From Symbiodinium natans (taxonomy: Eukaryota > Sar > Dinophyceae > Suessiales > Symbiodiniaceae), in contig CAJNDS010000679.1 in NCBI GenBank assembly GCA_905221605.1, positions 1 through 64,000 of the forward strand: a stretch of 64,000 nt of DNA. Direction: 5' to 3'. Below, piece after piece: positions 57,924 through 64,000 of this stretch (position 1 is the stretch's first letter; every line of letters begins with the position of its first letter). The translations under genes were made by a program, and so were the position numbers. The notes under the pieces were generated by a model. That model was not told the DNA's origin and did not search any database. It was given only the letters and a program-made list of their open reading frames with translations.

Positions 57924-59018
57924 TGAAGCGGTCGTCGGACGATCCAGGCGAGACAGACGCACGGATCCCTGCTCCAAGCTCTCTCCTCGTTGAGTTAATT
58001 ATGAATTACGGGCCAGTCTACGCCGAGCGTAATACCGAGCCCACGTGACCTTGGGACTAACAAAAGGTGTTGGACAATCAACAGGATCTCGGGGAGGCTG
58101 AAAGGGAATAGCCAGCGCCCGACTGTACCGTCTGTGTGCCCAAAAAATATCTGACAGCTTCCCGGCATCAGCCCGCACTGTACAAGGGGCAATGCAAATC
58201 GACGGGACCTCTTCGTTAACACCCCAATGAGCAAGGGACTTGGTCCGGGACATTGGGAAATCAATGGCAGCTTCTTTGAACATGAACCGTACGATGCTTC
58301 CAAACACATTTAGCTGCTTGGAAAGCAAAGGTCTGCACATTTTCAGCTGGGGATACTCCGTTTCATGCACAAAACAAGCGGGTACGTCAGCGACCAGCCC
58401 AAGAGGCAGTTGTTGAGGCTTCCAGCTGGCCACGTTCACTGGGGATAACCAACCAGTAACCCTCACAAAATGCAAATAGAGCTCTAAGAGACTAACCCAA
58501 GATTCGGTTTTGCACCAAGACTGCTCCAAACAGTACTCACGGAAAACCTGGCAGAACCGAGGTCCAAGCAAAGCGCAAGACACTTCAACCCCACCTAAGC
58601 CCTGAACCGAAAAGGGGGATGCCGGCAGCAATGGAGGACAAGCAGGCACTTCACACCTGGATTGTTCTTGCCTGGCTGGCATGCTGGGGCTTTTTGAGTT
58701 GAGGGTTGCACTGCACAGGACCTGCTCTTGCAACTGGAAAACCAGTTTTGCTTGGAGGATTTGCTCCGTCAAGGTCCGCCGTGCCTTTTGAAGCAATGAA
58801 AGTGTAGCTGCATCTTGCACATGCGCGCTTTTTGCCGCCTCATCGGCAGCATTGTTGTGGCAGGCAGTCCACATGTCATACTGCGTAGTACATAGGCGGG
58901 GATCCCGATGGGATTTAACATGGTGTATTCGCCAGGGGCCAGGTTTGCGTTTGAGCACTTCAGCAACTTCGAACCACAGCTCCGGTTCAGCAGTTTTAAC
59001 CCACCAAGAATGAGCCCA
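57915..59018 (-). mobile_element. Retroelement 3' end, copy B: RNase H end plus C-terminal domain
   Basis: The minus strand has one open frame from the junction at 59018 to a stop at 57999, with no start of its own, so the element is 5' truncated. It begins HSWWVKTAEPELWFEVAEVL, then IHHVKSHRDP and HNNAADEAAKSAHV, the last two being the HxxxD-type end of a retroelement RNase H (KSH and N-x-AD-x-AAK). About 250 further residues include FREYCLEQSWCKTESWVSLL, LHFVRVTGWLSPVN and FGSIVRFMFKEAAIDFPMS, which I associate with dinoflagellate retroelement ORFs but cannot verify. After the stop about 80 untranslated bases lead to the (TAAACCCC)n tail. The reverse-transcriptase domain is missing. Confidence 0.75.
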
Positions 59019-59037
59019 CCCCGTCCTAAGGACGGGG
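59019..59037. repeat. Perfect palindrome at the 5' junction of retroelement copy B
   Basis: CCCCGTCC TAA GGACGGGG sits exactly between the truncated element and the flanking octamer telomere-like array, and its last four Gs serve as the first repeat's Gs. Confidence 0.8.
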
Positions 59038-59211
59038 TTTAGGGGTTTAGGGGTTTAGGGGTTTAGGGGTTTAGGGGTTTAGGGGTTTAGGGGTTTAGGG
59101 GTTTAGGGGTTTAGGGGTTTAGGGGTTCGGGGTTTAGGGGTTTAGGGGTTGAGGGTTGAGGGTTTAGGGTTGAGGGTTTAGGGTTCAGAGTTTAGGGTTT
59201 AGGGTTTAGGG
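59034..59211 (+). repeat. TTTAGGGG octamer array grading into TTTAGGG
   Basis: About ten perfect octamers next to the element (to about 59125), one ttcgggg variant, then mixed octamers and heptamers including tttgagg and finally heptamers to 59211. Confidence 0.95.
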
Positions 59212-59880
59212 TGCCTGCCAACGTTGCACAGGTCCAGGGCCCCTGAATGTCGCACCTGCCAACGTTCCGAGCGGCACCAGTCCTGGGCCCCAGGGCCCCT
59301 AAATGTCGCGCCCGCCAACGTTTCAGAGTTGCAGGGCCCCTAAATGTCGCGCCTGCGCGCTCCAGGGCCCCCAAATGTCGCGCCTGCCAACGTTCCCGAG
59401 GCGCGCGCGGCACCGGTCCAAGGCCCCAGGGCCCCTGAAATGTCGCGCCTGCCAACGTTTCAAAGGTCTAGGGCCCCCAAATGTCGCGCCTGCCAACGTT
59501 CCCGAGGAGCGCGCGCTTGTGGTGCGTGGTGCGTGGTGCGTATGGCGTGGTGTATGGCGCGTGCATGGAGGAGGAGAAGGTGCATGGTGCGTGGTGCGTA
59601 TGGTGTATCGTGCGTGCATGGATGAGGAGAAGGTGCATAGTGCGTGTGTGGAGTGTGGTGTGTGGTGCGTGGTGCGTATGGCCTGGTGTATGGCGCGTGC
59701 ATGGAGGAGGAGAAGGTGCATGGTGCGTGGTGCGCATGGCGTCTGGTGAATGCATGGTGCGCATGCTGTATGGTGCGTGCATGGATGAGGAGAAGGTGCA
59801 TGGTGCGTAAGGTGCATGGTGTGTGGTGCGTATGGTGTGCGTGCATGGAGGAGGACAAGGAGGAGGAGGGAGGAGGAGCG
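59212..59880. repeat. Two tandem repeats: atgtcgcgcctgccaacgtt and ggtgcgtggtgcgtatgg families
   Basis: 59212-59512 has six or so units of 40-60 bases with ccccnaatgtcgcgcctgcc and caacgttcc words. 59513-59880 has units of 60-115 bases with gcatggaggaggagaaggtg and catggtgcgtggtgcgtatg. The 280-codon minus-strand His/Pro/Thr frame at 59323-60165 is read from these. Confidence 0.85.
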
Positions 59881-60338
59881 AAGAGGAGGAGGAGCGAGGA
59901 GCGAGGAGCGAGGAGTGAGGAGGAGGCGGGACAGCCCCAAAAGTAAGAACCCCACATCAAGATGTGGGGAAAAAACGACACACAACGCATCATGCCAAAG
60001 AGTCTCGGGAGGTGGCTTGCTGCAGACGTTGAGATACCAGCCAATTGCTTCTGGCGGACCAACCTTTGGCCGTTGGCTCGCTTCATTTCGTTTCCCATGG
60101 TTTTTGGGGGGCTTTATGGTACTAGGAACTCCGGCAGCCAAACGGAGCCTGTAGACCTGCTTCAAACCTCAATACACAGGGAGTGAAACTACCTGGCTAA
60201 ACACGTCTCCCATCGTCTGCCACTGTGTCGAGGTACCTGGTGACTGGTCGTTGACATTCTGTGGCTCGATGACCCACCTCACAGCATCCACAACCCCCAT
60301 GCATATGGCGCTCTTTCCATCTTCTCTGCCTCTCTCTC

Positions 60339-60567
60339 TCTCCTCCTCCTCCTCCTCCTCCTCTTCTTCATCTTCATCTTCTTATTCTTCTTATTATTCT
60401 TATTATTCTTCTTCTTATTCTTCTTCTTCTTCTTCTTCTTCTTCTTCTTCTTCTTCTTCTTCTTCTTCTTCTTCTTCTTCTTCTTCTTCTTCTTCGTCTT
60501 CTTCTTCTTCTTCTTCTTCTTCTTCTTCTTCTTCTTCTTCTTCTTCTTCTTCTTCTTCTTCTTCTTC
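60339..60567. repeat. CTT/TTC trinucleotide microsatellite
   Basis: CTC, then TTA-interrupted CTT, then about 45 near-perfect TTC units. Poly-Ser, poly-Lys, poly-Arg and poly-Glu frames are artefacts. The flanks 59881-60338 and 60568-61814 hold no recognised gene. Confidence 0.97.
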
Positions 60568-61814
60568 TGCGCACTTTCGGGCCTCTCTCTCTCTCTCTCT
60601 CGCTCCCTCTCTTCGTGCAAAGCGCATTTAAGAAGAGCACTCTGCGGGAGGAAGACCATCATCATCTCCAAATGAGCCAAAACTACACGAAACGTCGAAG
60701 CTCTATGAAGCTGCAGCCGCCTTTCCGCACGATGACATACCGAGACATGGGGCACTGGGAGTGGTCTTCAGCCTGTTCATGTCAGCAAAGTAACAGCTGC
60801 TAGCAGTAAGCCCTTTCAGAGAAGTGTCATTCCGAGCGGCGCACAACATCCAGAAGCCAACCGCTTGGCTGGCTGAAATGATTCGAGACAAACCGAATCA
60901 AAAACCTAAGCTGGAGATACATACCCTCACACATCATACTGTCGGACACTGTTGAGTTCTGGCCCCATCTATAAAGACAGCTTGCCCGGCGTTTCAGGGT
61001 CTGGGGATTGTTTGGGGGCTCTGTGGGGCGAAGGCGACTAAGACTGTTTTTGTCTTAACTCTTGCTATTTTCCTAAGTTTGGCTCGACCAGTTGGCTGCT
61101 CACGGTTTCTGAACACTGTAAACTGAAGTTTTCCGCATGTCCATCCTCCATGCACGTTACCCGACTTGAAAGCGCTAAATGCGGACAACAGGCTACAGCC
61201 CTGGAATAACCGCGAACACCGCAATCTCCAGTGTCTGCAGCTTGTAGCTTGCTGAATACCCTCGCATCTTGTAACGTTTATCGTGTGCAACCCGTTGACA
61301 GCCAAGTAGCCCCAAGATCACTACTGCAGTTGCTAGGATTTGGAGCTTTGTCAAGCTGGCCAACGTACCTAAATTGTGTGATTAGCACGTTTTTGGCATT
61401 GTTTCGCAAAATCTCTAGAGTTGCAAACGAGGAAAACACTGCAACTTTCAGCATTCAACGCCCAAGAAGTGTACTTACCATGTTTGGCGCCTTTGGGTAA
61501 GCTTGCAGCTTGCATGACTTAAACACTCGAAGCGTGGCGGGTTGAGGGACCGCAGACTGGAGGACCAGGAGAGCGAGGGACCAGGGGTGACCGTCGAGTC
61601 GGGAAAACGAGTCGACAACGCGCAGGACCAAGTCAGAAAACCGGGAGGACCGAGTCAGAAGCAGAAAGGCGTGAGTCAGAAAACCGAGCACACACGAGTC
61701 AGACAGAGACTGAGTGCACAGAAAGGTTAACCTCTACAACGAAACGTTAAGAGATGTATTTCTGAAGCGACCCGACATGTGTATTGTTTAGAGATGTGAA
61801 CGGAGATATAGAAG

Positions 61815-62055
61815 GTCGAGAACGAGCATTTGCAAGTGGGAGGGGGGCTGCCCCAAACCCCCCCCCCCTTGTTAAGCCGTGCAAGCTTCAGAATTTTTGT
61901 TGCTTTTCGAACCCATCATGTGTTTGTAAATGTGGGGGGGGCTGCCCCCCCGCCAACCCCCCCCCCCCCCCGCTTGTATTTTTGAACCCAGCATGCGTGT
62001 GATCCCCCGCTATTTCGGCCGCGATAGGCCCCGATCCCTTGCAGTGAGGTCCCCA
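61815..62055 (+). repeat. Subtelomeric G-run/C-run unit
   Basis: Same unit as at 37.2-40 kb: gcatttgcaagtgggagggg, gttaagccgtgcaagcttc, gaacccatcatgtgtttgta, gaacccagcatgcgtgtgat, cgataggccccgatccctt, then telomere-like DNA. Confidence 0.85.
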
Positions 62056-62785
62056 CGCCCAAAAAACCCCTAAGCCCTAGACCCTAAAAAACCCTTAATC
62101 TAAACCCTCAAATCCCCTAAACCTAAAACCTAGAAGACCTTAAAATCCTAAAAAAAACCTGAGCCCGACACCCTAAAAACCCCTAAACCCTAAACCCGAA
62201 ATCCTAACCCGAAACAAACCCAACACCCTAAACAACCGAAAAAGGCCGTAAACCCTAAAAACCTCCTACCCCCTATATCCTAAGCCCTAAAAAAACCCTA
62301 AGCCCTTAACTTTGAAAACCTAAACCCTAAACGTCTAAAAACCCCTAGCCCTCAACCCTAAAACTCCTGACCCTCAAACCCCAAAAAACCTAAACCCTAA
62401 AACCCCCTAAGCCGTAAACCCTAGCAACACATACCCTAAAGAGCCCTAAATCCTGAACCCTGAAAAACGCTAAACCCTGAACCCTAAAAAGCCCTAAATC
62501 TTAAACTCTAAAACCCGTGGAACCTAAACCCGAAAATTGATTAAGGCCTAAACTCCAAAATACCACTGAAGCCTGAACCCTAAAAACCCCTTAACCTCAA
62601 AAGACCTAAACACTAAACCCGCAAGAAACCCTAAAGCTTAAACCCTAAACCCTTACAAAACCCTCAACCCTCAACCCTAAACCCTGAAACCCTAAACTGG
62701 AAAAATTAGAAACACCTAAACCTAAGCCCTAAACCCCAAACCCTAAAAACAGAACAGCGCAACCCCAAACCCTAAAAAACCCTAA
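62056..62785 (-). repeat. Degenerate CCCTAAA array
   Basis: C-rich telomere-like DNA whose words parallel those of the 37-40 kb arrays (for example ctaaggcctaaactccaaa), followed by another subtelomeric unit. Confidence 0.85.
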
Positions 62786-62976
62786 AGCCTGCGAGCATTG
62801 TGTTTGCAAATGGGAGGTAGGGGGGCTGCCCCAACCCCCTGCCCCCCCGCTTAACCGTGCAATGTTGCTTCAGAATTCTTGCTGCTTTTCAAAACCATCA
62901 TGCGAGCTTCGTGTTTGCAAATGGGGGGCGGGGGGGCCTGCGCCCCTGCCAAGCCCCCGCTTTTTACTTTTGAGAT
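62786..62976 (+). repeat. Subtelomeric G-run/C-run unit, interrupted by the TG repeat
   Basis: Starts gcgagcattgtgtttgcaaa and has the second half tgcgagcttcgtgtttgcaa, but the usual gaacccagcatgcgtgtgtt is replaced at gatagcatgtgtgtgtg by the long TG tract. Confidence 0.8.

Positions 62977-64000
<1,024 letters not shown>

Noticed and set aside
57995-58309. A frame that recurs at 50949-51176 and so seems conserved
   Set aside because: It is another frame of the same retroelement sequence; the RNase H frame explains the conservation.
59323-60165. 280-residue His/Pro/Thr-rich frame
   Set aside because: Derived from the tandem repeats of 59212-59880.
60251-60755. Poly-Ser, poly-Lys, poly-Glu and poly-Arg frames
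   Set aside because: Readings of the TTC microsatellite.

Overview
The window reads as nuclear DNA of a dinoflagellate, probably from a subtelomeric or interstitial-telomere region. Three observations support this. (1) A 23-exon gene on the minus strand, recognisable as ABCE1/RLI1, has introns that mostly start GC, GT or GA and almost always end AG before an exon G; this mixed-donor, AG|G-acceptor pattern is the known dinoflagellate splice signature. (2) Telomere-type TTTAGGG arrays, perfect and degenerate, occur from end to end. (3) A retroelement fragment carries an RNase H end and a long C-terminal tail of a kind I associate with dinoflagellate reverse-transcriptase ORFs (from memory, not searched). 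Species cannot be named from the sequence.

Layout: 1-4.4 kb holds direct and tandem repeats, a perfect 20-copy TTTAGGG array and degenerate CCCTAAA arrays in the opposite orientation. 5.06-13.70 kb (minus) holds the first 375 codons of ABCE1 (both 4Fe-4S clusters, all of nucleotide-binding domain 1, start of the hinge); the second ATPase domain is not found. An uninterrupted Cwc2-like splicing-factor ORF lies on the same strand inside ABCE1 intron 8. 13.7-25.5 kb is sparse: a 334-aa unknown ORF, a TQPAA-repeat ORF, Pro/Tyr-rich exon-like segments, a subtelomeric G-run/C-run unit and an ATATATGT satellite. 25.55-27.7 kb is an AT-rich island unlike everything around it; 28.3-31.2 kb is a pyrimidine-rich diverged repeat family; 31.25-31.58 kb is a four-copy double-hairpin array; 32.8-35.3 kb is C-rich minisatellite.

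36.7-41 kb is a higher-order array: a roughly 250-bp unique unit followed by hundreds of bases of degenerate CCCTAAA, four times, one copy interrupted by a second AT-rich block. 41.1-43.3 kb (minus) holds three cold-shock-domain-like exon groups. A small foldback element lies at 45.38 kb. Two copies of one retroelement 3' end lie in opposite orientation at 50.95 and 57.9-59.0 kb, both preceded by telomere-like repeats on their 5' side, the longer copy bracketed by an 8-mer TTTAGGGG variant. The right end is microsatellite, two more copies of the G-run unit, and about 1 kb of TG repeat that runs off the edge.

The recognised genes serve ribosome recycling (ABCE1), spliceosome activation (Cwc2) and probably RNA binding (cold-shock domains). 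They do not form an operon. Most long open frames elsewhere are artefacts of simple repeats. Exon boundaries were derived by hand from reading-frame continuity and recalled ABCE1 family sequence, without any alignment program.
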